29,436 bases of DNA from Lachnospiraceae bacterium UBA7109 (GTDB lineage Bacteria; Bacillota; Clostridia; Lachnospirales; Lachnospiraceae): the NCBI GenBank assembly GCA_002492335.1, contig DKYD01000024.1, positions 1 through 29,436 on the forward strand, read 5' to 3'. Under the pieces are notes generated by a model. The model had not been told where the DNA came from. It made no database searches and worked only from the letters and a program-made list of their open reading frames with translations. The position numbers were made by a program, and so were the translations under genes. Of this stretch, positions 22,448 to 29,436 are shown piece by piece. The stretch's first letter is position 1. Every line of letters begins with the position of its first letter.

Positions 22448-23665
22448 ATGAAATTAAAAGAAACAGGGTATACTGCACAGGATATTAAGGATAAAGTAGA
22501 TAAGTATATGATTGAGACATATGAAAGAATGGACTTTGTGTGTGAAACAGCAAAAGATCAGTATTTGTATGATGAGAAGGGAGAAAAGTATTTAGACTTT
22601 TATGCAGGTATTGCGGTTAACTCTTCGGGAAATTGTAATGAGAAGGTAGTAGAGGCCGTAATTGATCAAGTGCAGGATGTAATGCACACTTTCAATTATC
22701 CATATACGATTCCACAGGCTTTACTTGCGGAGAAAATATGTACAACAATAGGAATGGATAAAATATTTTTCCAGAACTCAGGCACAGAGGCAAATGAGGC
22801 TATGATTAAGATGGCAAGAAAATATGGTATTGAAAAATATGGTCCAAATAAATATCATATTGTTACAGCAAAGATGGGATTCCACGGACGTACATTTGGA
22901 GCAATGTCGGCAACAGGTCAGCCAGGAAATGGATGTCAAATAGGATTTGGTCCAATGGCATATGGCTTCTCATATGCCCCATACAATGATTTACAGGCAT
23001 TTAAAGATTCATGTACGGAAAATACAATAGCTATTATGATTGAGCCCGTGCAGGGCGAGGGTGGAGTACATCCGGCAACGCCGGAGTTCATGACAGGGCT
23101 AAGAGAGTTCTGTAATGAAAAAGGAATACTCCTTCTTATCGATGAGGTTCAGACAGGATGGTGCAGAACCGGAAAAGTAATGAGTTACATGAATTATGGA
23201 ATTAAGCCAGATATTGTTTCGATGGCAAAAGCTCTTGGAGGTGGAATGCCAATCGGTGCTATCTGTGCAACAGAAGAAGTGGCAAAAGCATTTACAGCAG
23301 GTTCCCATGGAACAACATTTGGCGGCCATCCTGTAAGCTGTGCAGCAGCACTTGCAGAGGTTAAAGAGCTTCTTGATAGAAATCTTGCTGATAATGCAGC
23401 AAAGACAGGGAAGTATTTCAGATGTAAGCTTTCAACACTTCCACATGTAAAGGAAGTGAGAGGACAGGGACTGCTGGTAGGTGTGGAATTTGACGGTGGT
23501 ATAAATGCTATAGAGGTAAAGCATGAATGTTTAAATCGACGCCTGCTTATAACAGCAATTGATGCACATACAATTCGTATGGTTCCACCACTTATTATTG
23601 ATGAGAAAGATTGCGATGAGGCATATGAGATAATCAGGGCGTCAGTGGAAGCTCTTTCAGTATGA
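22448..23665 (+). CDS. Class III PLP-dependent aminotransferase
   Basis: Fold-type I aminotransferase of 405 aa in the acetylornithine/ornithine/4-aminobutyrate group, transferring a terminal (omega) amino group to an oxo-acid. Visible features are LDFYAGIAVNS, the phosphate-binding NSGTEANEAMIKMAR, GFHGRTFGAMSATG, IEPVQGEGGVHPA, the cofactor Asp in LLIDEVQTGWCRTG, the Schiff-base Lys261 in SMAKALGGGMPIG, and TTFGGHPVSCAAAL. No arginine genes are nearby. The pairing with an iron alcohol dehydrogenase and an uptake system favours catabolism of an amine such as 4-aminobutyrate, 5-aminovalerate, beta-alanine or taurine rather than arginine synthesis. The substrate is not determinable here. Confidence 0.87.
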   Translation: MKLKETGYTAQDIKDKVDKYMIETYERMDFVCETAKDQYLYDEKGEKYLDFYAGIAVNSSGNCNEKVVEAVIDQVQDVMHTFNYPYTIPQALLAEKICTTIGMDKIFFQNSGTEANEAMIKMARKYGIEKYGPNKYHIVTAKMGFHGRTFGAMSATGQPGNGCQIGFGPMAYGFSYAPYNDLQAFKDSCTENTIAIMIEPVQGEGGVHPATPEFMTGLREFCNEKGILLLIDEVQTGWCRTGKVMSYMNYGIKPDIVSMAKALGGGMPIGAICATEEVAKAFTAGSHGTTFGGHPVSCAAALAEVKELLDRNLADNAAKTGKYFRCKLSTLPHVKEVRGQGLLVGVEFDGGINAIEVKHECLNRRLLITAIDAHTIRMVPPLIIDEKDCDEAYEIIRASVEALSV

Positions 23666-23703
23666 AATCAAATACTAACAGGCGAAAGAAGAGGAAAAAA
23701 CGT

Positions 23704-24852
23704 ATGAAGGAATTCGCGTTTTCTATACCACAGAATATTAAGGTTGGAGCTGGTAGTTTAAGCAGGCTGCCAGAACTTGTAAAAGAACTTGGTAAGAAAA
23801 AGGCATATATTATTTCAGGACCACACTTATTTAAAATAGGAATGGTATCCAAATGTCAGAGGGAGCTTAGAAATGCTGGCATAACAAGTGCCTGTTTTAC
23901 TGAAACGGAGGCAAACCCAAGTACAACAACTGTTGAAAAAGCAACAGAAGAATTTAAAGCCTGTAATGCAGATTTTATAGTAGCATTTGGTGGCGGTTCT
24001 CCGCTCGACGTGGCAAAAGCAGTAGCGGTTGTGGCTGCATATGGCGGAAATATTGCAGATTATGAAGGCGCTGGAAAAGTTAAAGGCCCAATAGTTCCAA
24101 TCATAGCAATACCAACGACAGCAGGAACAGGATCAGAGGTTACAGCTTTTTCGGTAATTACAGATCATAACAGAAGTTATAAACTTACGGTTGCAAGTAA
24201 TTATTTACTGCCACTATATGCAATCTTAGACCCGGAACTCATAAGTTCAGTGCCACGGAGAACAGCTGCGGCATGTGGTGTTGATGCTATGGTGCATGCA
24301 TTAGAAGCATATGTATCACTTGGAGCATCGCCTTTTTCCGACATGTTTGCAGAGAAGGCGTTAAAGTTGATTGGGGCAAATATAAGAAAATATGTTGCAG
24401 ATAGAACTGACAAAGAGGCCTGCGAGGCAATGATGACTGGTTCACTGTTTGCAGGAATTGCATTTTCCCATGCAAGACTTGGTAATGTACATGCAATGAG
24501 CCATCCGGTAAGTGCTTTTTTTGACGTACCTCATGGAGAAGCAAATGCAATTCTTCTTCCAACAGTATTAGATTTCAATATGACTGTGGCTGCAGAAAAG
24601 TATTACTTTATATATAATGCGATTGCGGAGAATGAGATGAATGAAAAAGTTTTTAAACCGGAAATGCTTGGAACAGAAATCAGACTTTTAAATCATGAGC
24701 TGGGAATTCCGTCCTCTCTTAGTGCAGTAGGAGTAGATAGTGCTAAATTTAATGTTATGGCAGATGATGCTATGAAGAGCGGGAATATATTTGTAAATCC
24801 AAGAAAAACTACGAAAAACGATATAATAAATTTATATAATCAGTCATTCTAA
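23704..24852 (+). CDS. Iron-containing (group III) alcohol dehydrogenase
   Basis: NAD(P)-dependent oxidoreductase of 382 aa, start ATG 23704 with GAGG upstream. An upstream ATG at 23662, overlapping the aminotransferase stop as ATGA, would add a Lys/Arg-rich extension and is less likely. Nucleotide binding uses FGGGSPLDVAKA and PTTAGTGSEVT. All four iron ligands are present: Asp194, His198, His263 and His277. It probably reduces the aldehyde produced by the aminotransferase to a hydroxy acid or alcohol, reoxidising NADH, as in 4-hydroxybutyrate, 5-hydroxyvalerate or isethionate-forming pathways. It ends the operon; a terminator follows. Confidence 0.9.
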   Translation: MKEFAFSIPQNIKVGAGSLSRLPELVKELGKKKAYIISGPHLFKIGMVSKCQRELRNAGITSACFTETEANPSTTTVEKATEEFKACNADFIVAFGGGSPLDVAKAVAVVAAYGGNIADYEGAGKVKGPIVPIIAIPTTAGTGSEVTAFSVITDHNRSYKLTVASNYLLPLYAILDPELISSVPRRTAAACGVDAMVHALEAYVSLGASPFSDMFAEKALKLIGANIRKYVADRTDKEACEAMMTGSLFAGIAFSHARLGNVHAMSHPVSAFFDVPHGEANAILLPTVLDFNMTVAAEKYYFIYNAIAENEMNEKVFKPEMLGTEIRLLNHELGIPSSLSAVGVDSAKFNVMADDAMKSGNIFVNPRKTTKNDIINLYNQSF

Positions 24853-24871
24853 AAGAGAATCCTTTATTTAC

Positions 24872-24908
24872 AAGCTCACTCCATTTATTTGAGAGTGGGC
24901 TTATTTTA
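24872..24908 (+). terminator. Rho-independent terminator of the catabolic operon
   Basis: AAGCTCACTC (24872-24881) pairs with GAGTGGGCTT (24893-24902) with one G-T pair, followed by ATTTTA. It closes the A+T-rich block just before the ArsR gene. Confidence 0.8.
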
Positions 24909-24928
24909 TCATTGCATCCGTGAAGGTA

Positions 24929-24982
24929 TTGAAAATATTTTGACTATCTGGCATAATTAATGAATAAGTAATCATTTATGTG
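24929..24982 (+). promoter_or_regulatory. arsR-family gene promoter and operator
   Basis: TTGAAA (24929-24934), 17-base spacer, CATAAT (24952-24957). Immediately after the -10 is an imperfect inverted repeat AATGAATAAGTAATCATT (24959-24976; 14 of 18 positions symmetrical), consistent with autorepression. The adjoining AATCATTTATGTG (24970-24982) is shared with the metal-ATPase promoter. Confidence 0.6.
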
Positions 24983-24997
24983 AGAAAGGAAAAATGC

Positions 24998-25357
24998 ATG
25001 GGAAAGACAGATGTTGAGTGCTGTGATGTGACCTGCGTCCATAATGATGCAGTGCTTCAGGTTTTAAAGAAGATGCCGCCGGATGAACTGTTAAAGGAAC
25101 TGGCAGATTTTTATAAAGTATTCGGGGATGCGACAAGGGTTAAAATTTTATGTGTACTTTTGGAGGCGGAAATGTGCGTCTGTGATCTGGCGGAGGTTCT
25201 TGGGATGACACAGTCAGCGATTTCGCATCAGCTCCGGGTACTGAAGCAGATGAAGCTGGTAAAGAACCGCAGGGAGGGAAAGACCGTATTTTATTCGCTT
25301 TCGGACAGTCATATCCAGTTGATTATAAGTCAGGGAATTGAGCATATTACAGAATAG
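24998..25357 (+). CDS. ArsR/SmtB-family metal-sensing repressor
   Basis: Winged-helix repressor of 119 aa. The N-terminal extension is Cys-rich (VECCDVTCVHND), resembling CadC-type sensors, and MCVCDLAEVLGM adds the Cys pair of the alpha3 site. The recognition helix is MTQSAISHQLRVLKQM. The C-terminal helix DSHIQLIISQGIEHI has the His/Asp pattern of the zinc-sensing alpha5 site. Start ATG 24998 follows GAAAGGA. It probably represses the P1B ATPase gene at 15511, about 7 kb upstream, as well as itself. Usually such genes are adjacent; here the catabolic block lies between them. Confidence 0.9.
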   Translation: MGKTDVECCDVTCVHNDAVLQVLKKMPPDELLKELADFYKVFGDATRVKILCVLLEAEMCVCDLAEVLGMTQSAISHQLRVLKQMKLVKNRREGKTVFYSLSDSHIQLIISQGIEHITE

Positions 25358-25402
25358 GAAGCACGGTGTGGATGATAAGACATGTAATCTGGGGAGGAGA
25401 CT

Positions 25403-25927
25403 ATGAAGAAAACCGGAACGATTTTTTTACTTTTGGTATGTTGTATGATTTTGTCCGGATGTGGAAAAATTGAATATAAAACGGGAATGGAGCATTTGAA
25501 AAGCGGAGAGTATGAGACAGCGGTGGAACGGTTTGAAAAGGCAATTGACGAAGAACGGAATATAGGAGATTCTTATTGTGGGGTTGCACTTGCAAAGTGG
25601 GAAATGAAGGATTATGAAGGCGCCATAGAAGCATTTCAAAGCGCTCTGGAGAACGGAAGTGAGGAGACAGGCGCGATAGACAATATATTAGGCGCCTGTA
25701 AGATGCAGCTTGGCGATTATAAAGGTGCATTGGAGGCTTATGAAAAGGGAATTCAGAAAGAAGATTGTACGGAAGAAATGCTGCGGGAAATGAAATTTAA
25801 TATCATTGCCGCATATGAGAAGCTGGAGGACTGGGAGACAGCGAAGGCAAAGCTTGCCGGGTATGTGTCTGAGTACCCGGATGATGCACAGGCGGCGAAG
25901 GAAGCAGAATTTTTTTCTACAAGATAG
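25403..25927 (+). CDS. TPR-repeat lipoprotein
   Basis: Secreted, membrane-anchored protein of 174 aa with a signal peptide and lipobox LSGC (Cys20). Three to four tetratricopeptide repeats follow: GMEHLKSGEYETAVERFEKA, GVALAKWEMKDYEGAIEAF, GACKMQLGDYKGALEAYEKG, and AYEKLEDWETAKAKLAGYV. TPR folds bind proteins; the partner is unknown. GGGGAGGAG precedes the start. hflX begins ten bases after its stop, so the two may be co-transcribed, possibly only by position. Confidence 0.87.
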   Translation: MKKTGTIFLLLVCCMILSGCGKIEYKTGMEHLKSGEYETAVERFEKAIDEERNIGDSYCGVALAKWEMKDYEGAIEAFQSALENGSEETGAIDNILGACKMQLGDYKGALEAYEKGIQKEDCTEEMLREMKFNIIAAYEKLEDWETAKAKLAGYVSEYPDDAQAAKEAEFFSTR

Positions 25928-25937
25928 TGGGAGTCGT

Positions 25938-27209
25938 ATGATTGAATTAAAACAGACAACAGAACGGGTGATCCTGGTAGGAGTAAGCGTGGGAAGGCAG
26001 GAGGACACAGAAGCATCGTTAAGGGAACTTGCAGAGCTGGCGTCTACCGCAGGTGCACAGACGGCAGGCACAGTGATACAGACGCGTGAACAGATTCACC
26101 CGGGAACTTATGTGGGGAAAGGGAAAATACAGGAAATTAAGGATTTGCTGTGGGAGCTGGATGCAACAGGTATTATTTGCGATGATGAACTGTCACCGGT
26201 GCAGATGAAGAATCTGCAGGATGAACTGGATGTAAAGGTGATGGATCGTACATTGGTAATTCTTGATATTTTTGCATCACGTGCGTCTACGAGCGAAGGA
26301 AAGATACAGGTGGAGCTTGCACAGCTTAAGTACCGGCAGACAAGGCTTACCGGATTCGGAACCGCAATGTCGAGACTCGGAGGCGGGATTGGAACAAGAG
26401 GACCGGGAGAGAAGAAGCTGGAGGCAGACAGACGTCTGATTAAAAGCAGGATCGCACAGCTTAACCGTGAACTGAAGGACGTAAAGCGGCACCGTGAAGT
26501 GACAAGGGAACAGCGAAGAAAAAGCCTTATTCCCGTTGCCGCAATTGTAGGATATACGAACGCAGGAAAATCAACGCTTTTAAATGCGCTTACGGGGGCG
26601 GATATTCTGGCTGAGGATAAGTTGTTTGCAACGCTGGATCCGACAACAAGGAACTTAAAGCTTCCTACAGGACAGGAGATTCTTCTGACAGATACGGTAG
26701 GATTCATAAGAAAGCTTCCGCATCATCTGATCGAGGCCTTTAGAAGTACGTTGGAAGAAGCGAAGTATGCAGATGTAATCCTGCATGTTGTAGATGCGTC
26801 GAATGAGCAGATGGATGAACAGATGTATACCGTATATGAGACACTGGACGGCCTTGGCGTGAAGGATAAACCGGTTATTACAATATTTAATAAACAGGAT
26901 AAGATAGAAGAGGAGGTTATTATCCGGGACTTCCGTGCCGATTATACAGTGAAGATATCTGCGAAGAACAGGGAAGGATTTCCAGAGCTTTTCAGAACGA
27001 TCGAGGCGGTTTTAAGAGAACAGAAAGTAGCGGTGGAAGGTGTTTATGCATATTCCGAGGCGTCAAAAATACAGCTGATCCGTAAGTATGGAGAGCTTAA
27101 GGAAGAGGAATACCGTGAGGACGGCATCTTTGTGAGCGCGTATGTTCCGGTGGATCTTTATCATAAGGTGAAAGTCTCGGACAGAGATTCCCGAAACGAT
27201 ACGTTATGA
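25938..27209 (+). CDS. hflX: Ribosome-associated GTPase HflX
   Basis: Translational GTPase of 423 aa that binds the large ribosomal subunit and helps split or rescue stalled ribosomes. The N-terminal HflX domain (about 1-195) has HPGTYVGKGKIQEIK, the RNA-contacting glycine-rich loop GGGIGTRGPGEKKLE, and a coiled helix pair. The G domain (about 200-365) has the P-loop GYTNAGKST, switch DPTTRNL, DTVGFIRKLPHHLIEAF and NKQD. A C-terminal domain of about 60 residues remains. The start at 25938 follows GTGGGAG; the frame is open upstream through the TPR gene but without a ribosome site. Confidence 0.96.
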   Translation: MIELKQTTERVILVGVSVGRQEDTEASLRELAELASTAGAQTAGTVIQTREQIHPGTYVGKGKIQEIKDLLWELDATGIICDDELSPVQMKNLQDELDVKVMDRTLVILDIFASRASTSEGKIQVELAQLKYRQTRLTGFGTAMSRLGGGIGTRGPGEKKLEADRRLIKSRIAQLNRELKDVKRHREVTREQRRKSLIPVAAIVGYTNAGKSTLLNALTGADILAEDKLFATLDPTTRNLKLPTGQEILLTDTVGFIRKLPHHLIEAFRSTLEEAKYADVILHVVDASNEQMDEQMYTVYETLDGLGVKDKPVITIFNKQDKIEEEVIIRDFRADYTVKISAKNREGFPELFRTIEAVLREQKVAVEGVYAYSEASKIQLIRKYGELKEEEYREDGIFVSAYVPVDLYHKVKVSDRDSRNDTL

Positions 27210-27221
27210 GTATTATTTGTA

Positions 27222-27250
27222 TTGAAATGTTCATCGATGCTTGATATGAT
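27222..27250 (+). promoter_or_regulatory. Probable promoter of the dapF-like gene
   Basis: TTGAAA (27222-27227), 17-base spacer, TATGAT (27245-27250), 58 bases before the start codon, separating this gene from hflX. Confidence 0.65.
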
Positions 27251-27308
27251 AAAGCTAAGAGAATTGGAATAAGATATAGGAAAGTCATTGGAAATATGGA
27301 GGTGCAGA

Positions 27309-28175
27309 ATGAAAGTTGTATTAGAACGTTATCATGGACTGGGGAACGATTATGTTGTGTTTGATCCGAATAAAAATGAATTGGAGCTGAATCCGGAAAA
27401 CGTAAAAATGATTTGTGACCGTAATGCGGGACTTGGCGCTGACGGTGTGCTGGAAGGACCGATCCTGAAGGAAGATGGTATGTATGTAAAAATATGGAAT
27501 CCGGACGGAAGCGAGTCTGAGACAAGTGGAAATGGTGTGCGTATTTTTGCAAAATATCTGAAGGACGCCAGCTATGTGCAGAAGAAGAATTTTAAATTAT
27601 ATACTGCAAATGGGGCGGTAGAGGTTACCTTCTTAAATGAGGACGGCAGCAGGCTGCGCGTATCTATGGGCAGACTTTCTTTCCGAAGTGATGAGATTCC
27701 GGTAACAGGAGAGAGCCGTGAAGTGATTAATGAAGATATGGTATTTGGAAGGACACTTTATCCGGTGACTTGTGTGAATATTGGGAATCCGCATTGTGTG
27801 ATTCCGATGCGCGAGATTTCAAAACACCTTGTATGTAAGATTGGAGATTATGCGGAGCAGGCGAGATATTTCCCGAACCGTATCAATACACAGATCATGA
27901 AGGTGATCGATAAAGAGCACCTTGCGATTGAGATTTATGAAAGAGGGGCAGGATATACGCTTGCTTCCGGAACCGGCGCCTGTGCGGCAGCAGGTGTAGC
28001 ATATAAGCTTGGCATGACAAACAGTAAGGTGATCGTACAGATGCCTGGAGGAGAACTTCAGGTTGAGGTGGAAGATGACTGGAGCGTATATATGACAGGA
28101 GATGTATTTTACATTGCAAAGCTGACGCTTAGTAATGAGTTTGCAGAAAAATTAAGAGGGGCGTCAGCGGATTAG
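27309..28175 (+). CDS. DapF-family epimerase homologue lacking both catalytic cysteines
   Basis: Protein of 288 aa with the two-lobed DapF fold pattern: ERYHGLGNDYVVFD at the N-terminus, CDRNAGLGADGVL, IWNPDGSES..SGNG, NIGNPHCV and ERGAGYTLASGTGACAAAG. DapF interconverts LL- and meso-diaminopimelate with two cysteines acting as acid and base. Here the first (in CGNG) is Ser73 and the second (in ACGTG) is Ser220; both DNA codons are clear (AGT and TCC). Substrate-contact residues around them are retained. It may therefore be a divergent subfamily with altered chemistry or substrate. Start ATG 27309 has GGAGG upstream. Automatic annotation will call it diaminopimelate epimerase; that function is doubtful. 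Confidence 0.85.
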   Translation: MKVVLERYHGLGNDYVVFDPNKNELELNPENVKMICDRNAGLGADGVLEGPILKEDGMYVKIWNPDGSESETSGNGVRIFAKYLKDASYVQKKNFKLYTANGAVEVTFLNEDGSRLRVSMGRLSFRSDEIPVTGESREVINEDMVFGRTLYPVTCVNIGNPHCVIPMREISKHLVCKIGDYAEQARYFPNRINTQIMKVIDKEHLAIEIYERGAGYTLASGTGACAAAGVAYKLGMTNSKVIVQMPGGELQVEVEDDWSVYMTGDVFYIAKLTLSNEFAEKLRGASAD

Positions 28176-28204
28176 ACAGTACCTGTCCGGAGAGGAAAAG
28201 GAAT

Positions 28205-28687
28205 ATGAATATAAGAAAGGCACAGCTGTCGGAGCTTTCCAGAATTGAAGAAATATATGCTTACGCCAGGGAGCAGATGAAGAAAACCGGAAATCCTGAT
28301 CAGTGGGGAAACAGCAAACCGGAAAGAGAGACTCTGGTAAATGATATTGAAGCTTCCATTAGTTATGTTTTGGAAGAAGAAGGAGAAATTCACGGTGTTT
28401 TTGTGTTTTTTGTAGGAGAAGAGCCGGATTATAAGGTGATAGACGATGGCGAATGGAAGAATGAACTTCCCTACGGCGTGATTCACAGAGTAGCAGGAGA
28501 TGGATCGAAAAAGGGGATTTTCGGGAGTATTGTAAAGTACTGCAGCGCTGTTATTTCGAATCTTCGTATGGATACTCATCAGGATAACAGGATTATGCAG
28601 CATGTGCTGGAAAAGAATGGATTTGAAAGATGCGGAATTGTCTATGTAGAAGGCGGAAACCGCAGGATTGCTTATCAAAAGGTATAA
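28205..28687 (+). CDS. GNAT-family N-acetyltransferase
   Basis: Acetyltransferase of 160 aa. Features are the N-terminal IRKAQLSELSRIEEIYAYARE, a central beta-strand region (GEIHGVFVFFVGEEPDY), and HRVAGDGSKKGIFGSIVKYC, which corresponds to the acetyl-CoA-binding motif A. MDTHQDNRIMQHVLEKNGFERCGIVYV gives motif B; it is split here only for description. The substrate is unknown. A GAGAGGAAAAGG site precedes the start, 29 bases after the dapF-like gene, so the two probably share a transcript. Confidence 0.88.
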   Translation: MNIRKAQLSELSRIEEIYAYAREQMKKTGNPDQWGNSKPERETLVNDIEASISYVLEEEGEIHGVFVFFVGEEPDYKVIDDGEWKNELPYGVIHRVAGDGSKKGIFGSIVKYCSAVISNLRMDTHQDNRIMQHVLEKNGFERCGIVYVEGGNRRIAYQKV

Positions 28688-28691
28688 AATT

Positions 28692-28740
28692 AAGCCCCGG
28701 AACCATTTGTGTGCAGGCACAATGTGGTTTTGGGGCTTTT
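28692..28740. terminator. Bidirectional terminator between convergent genes
   Basis: A long stem with outer arms AAGCCCC (28692-28698) and GGGGCTT (28732-28738), internal complementarity (GGAACCA with TGGTTTT; TTGTG with CACAA), followed by TTTT on the plus strand. It lies between the acetyltransferase gene and the oppositely oriented membrane protein gene. Confidence 0.85.
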
Positions 28741-28752
28741 GACTCTGGTATT

Positions 28753-29436
28753 TTATATATAGATAATTTCCACACCTGCAAAGGACACTTTTCCGGATAG
28801 TGTGACAACCGGAGTACCTGTGGTAGTTGCTGTATTTTTTTCATCAATCCCGCCAAAAGTGCAGTTTACATGATTGATGACCTTCCAGGTCCGGGGGATA
28901 TATAATTCCACGCCTCCAAAGGAAATATCCAGATAGATGTCCACATTTCCACTCTGAATCAGTGCATTGTCAAAAAATACTTTCAGTGAGCCGAAGGAGC
29001 ATTTTAAACGGGCGCTCTGAAGGTCGTCAGAGTTTATGTGTTTGATGCTTCCGCCAAAGGAAACGTCAAAATCTATCTGTGTATCTTCTACGGTTTCCAC
29101 TGTCTCATGAAACCGGCTTCCGTAATGCTTCATACAACCTTCACCATGTCTGTCAGATTTCTTTACCGGATGATAAAAGAAACTGCATCCAATGCTGCAA
29201 AGAAGCGCGGCGCCAAGTACCGGCCATGGAGTAATTGCTTCGATTCCAAGAAACTTATCGAATACAATGCAAAGGAATGCAAGGGAAAATAATACTCCGG
29301 TGATGCTTTTGGAAAAAATGCTCTTTATCAGGCAGCCTGCGAAGAATATGCCAAGAGCCAGACTCCAGAAGCTGATGTCTCCCAGGAGACCAAGTCTGCT
29401 TACAATGAGAAATACTGCGGCGCCGATAAAAAACAG
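28753..29436 (-). CDS. LiaF-like membrane protein, 5' end beyond the window
   Basis: The frame is open from 29436 to the stop at 28753 (227 codons), so the gene continues past the right edge; an internal ATG at 29133 is not the true start. The part seen begins with three to four hydrophobic segments (LFFIGAAVFLIVSRLGLLG, WSLALGIFFAGCLI, ITGVLFSLAFLCIVF, WPVLGAALLCSIGCSFF). A soluble C-terminal beta-rich domain (about the last 120 residues) has repeated strands containing SFGG, SFGS, SFGG and TFGG. This layout matches the LiaF/'cell wall-active antibiotic response' group, in which the membrane protein negatively regulates an envelope stress two-component system. The neighbours beyond the edge would decide this. 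Confidence 0.75.
   Translation of the reverse strand: MFFIGAAVFLIVSRLGLLGDISFWSLALGIFFAGCLIKSIFSKSITGVLFSLAFLCIVFDKFLGIEAITPWPVLGAALLCSIGCSFFYHPVKKSDRHGEGCMKHYGSRFHETVETVEDTQIDFDVSFGGSIKHINSDDLQSARLKCSFGSLKVFFDNALIQSGNVDIYLDISFGGVELYIPRTWKVINHVNCTFGGIDEKNTATTTGTPVVTLSGKVSFAGVEIIYI

Noticed and set aside
25806..25937. HflX start at 25806 within the TPR lipoprotein gene
   Set aside because: The extension is Arg-rich, has no ribosome site, and is read out of frame across a clear coding gene; ATG 25938 matches the family N-terminus.
1..29436. CRISPR array, phage structural genes or conjugation machinery
   Set aside because: No regularly spaced repeats and no recognisable capsid, portal, relaxase, coupling protein or type IV secretion gene is present; the element is only a recombinase plus accessory cassettes.

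Overview
The window looks like a chromosomal segment of a gut-type Firmicute, most likely a Lachnospiraceae member. This is inferred from the moderate-to-low G+C, strong AGGAGG ribosome sites, a one-piece tmRNA with encoded CCA, and accessory families (DUF4314, DUF5688, 'virulence-related protein') typical of mobile elements in that group. No species call is possible from sequence alone.

Region 1 (1-8067): a tmRNA gene followed by a small integrated element carrying a large serine recombinase. Two related imperfect palindromes (358-402 and 8026-8067) share a central run of seven A and look like attL and attR. Joining them in silico gives a more symmetrical attP and removes 7664 bp. In the integrated state the recombinase frame runs through attL and antisense into the tmRNA; in the circle it would stop three codons past the crossover, 15 bases before a helix-turn-helix gene. 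Inside are two diverged copies of one leftward cassette: DUF5688, an 82-aa protein, an acidic two-domain protein, DUF4314, recombinase. Both copies are damaged: copy 1 has a frameshifted 82-aa gene, and copy 2 has a truncated recombinase and a truncated DUF5688. Their junction carries the last codons of a third gene. The picture is two related elements collapsed by deletion.

Region 2 (8068-15337): hicAB toxin-antitoxin with an operator inside its promoter; a PbuG/AzgA-type purine permease; an OmpR-type two-component system preceded by a 16-codon upstream ORF; a hisH-hisF pair under a consensus promoter; ung, whose 3' end overlaps a palindromic repeat; and tRNA-Gly(CCC).

Region 3 (15338-25357): a Zn/Cd/Pb-type P1B ATPase with a His-rich N-terminus and an ArsR/SmtB repressor share a promoter-proximal motif but are separated by a more A+T-rich catabolic block. 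That block has a PucR-type regulator, a polar amino acid ABC transporter, a cytidylate-kinase-like protein, a class III aminotransferase and an iron alcohol dehydrogenase. It could import an amino compound, transaminate it to an aldehyde and reduce that to an alcohol.

Region 4 (25358-29436): a TPR lipoprotein, HflX, a DapF-family protein with both catalytic cysteines replaced by serine, a GNAT acetyltransferase, and, convergent to these, a LiaF-like membrane protein that runs off the right edge.
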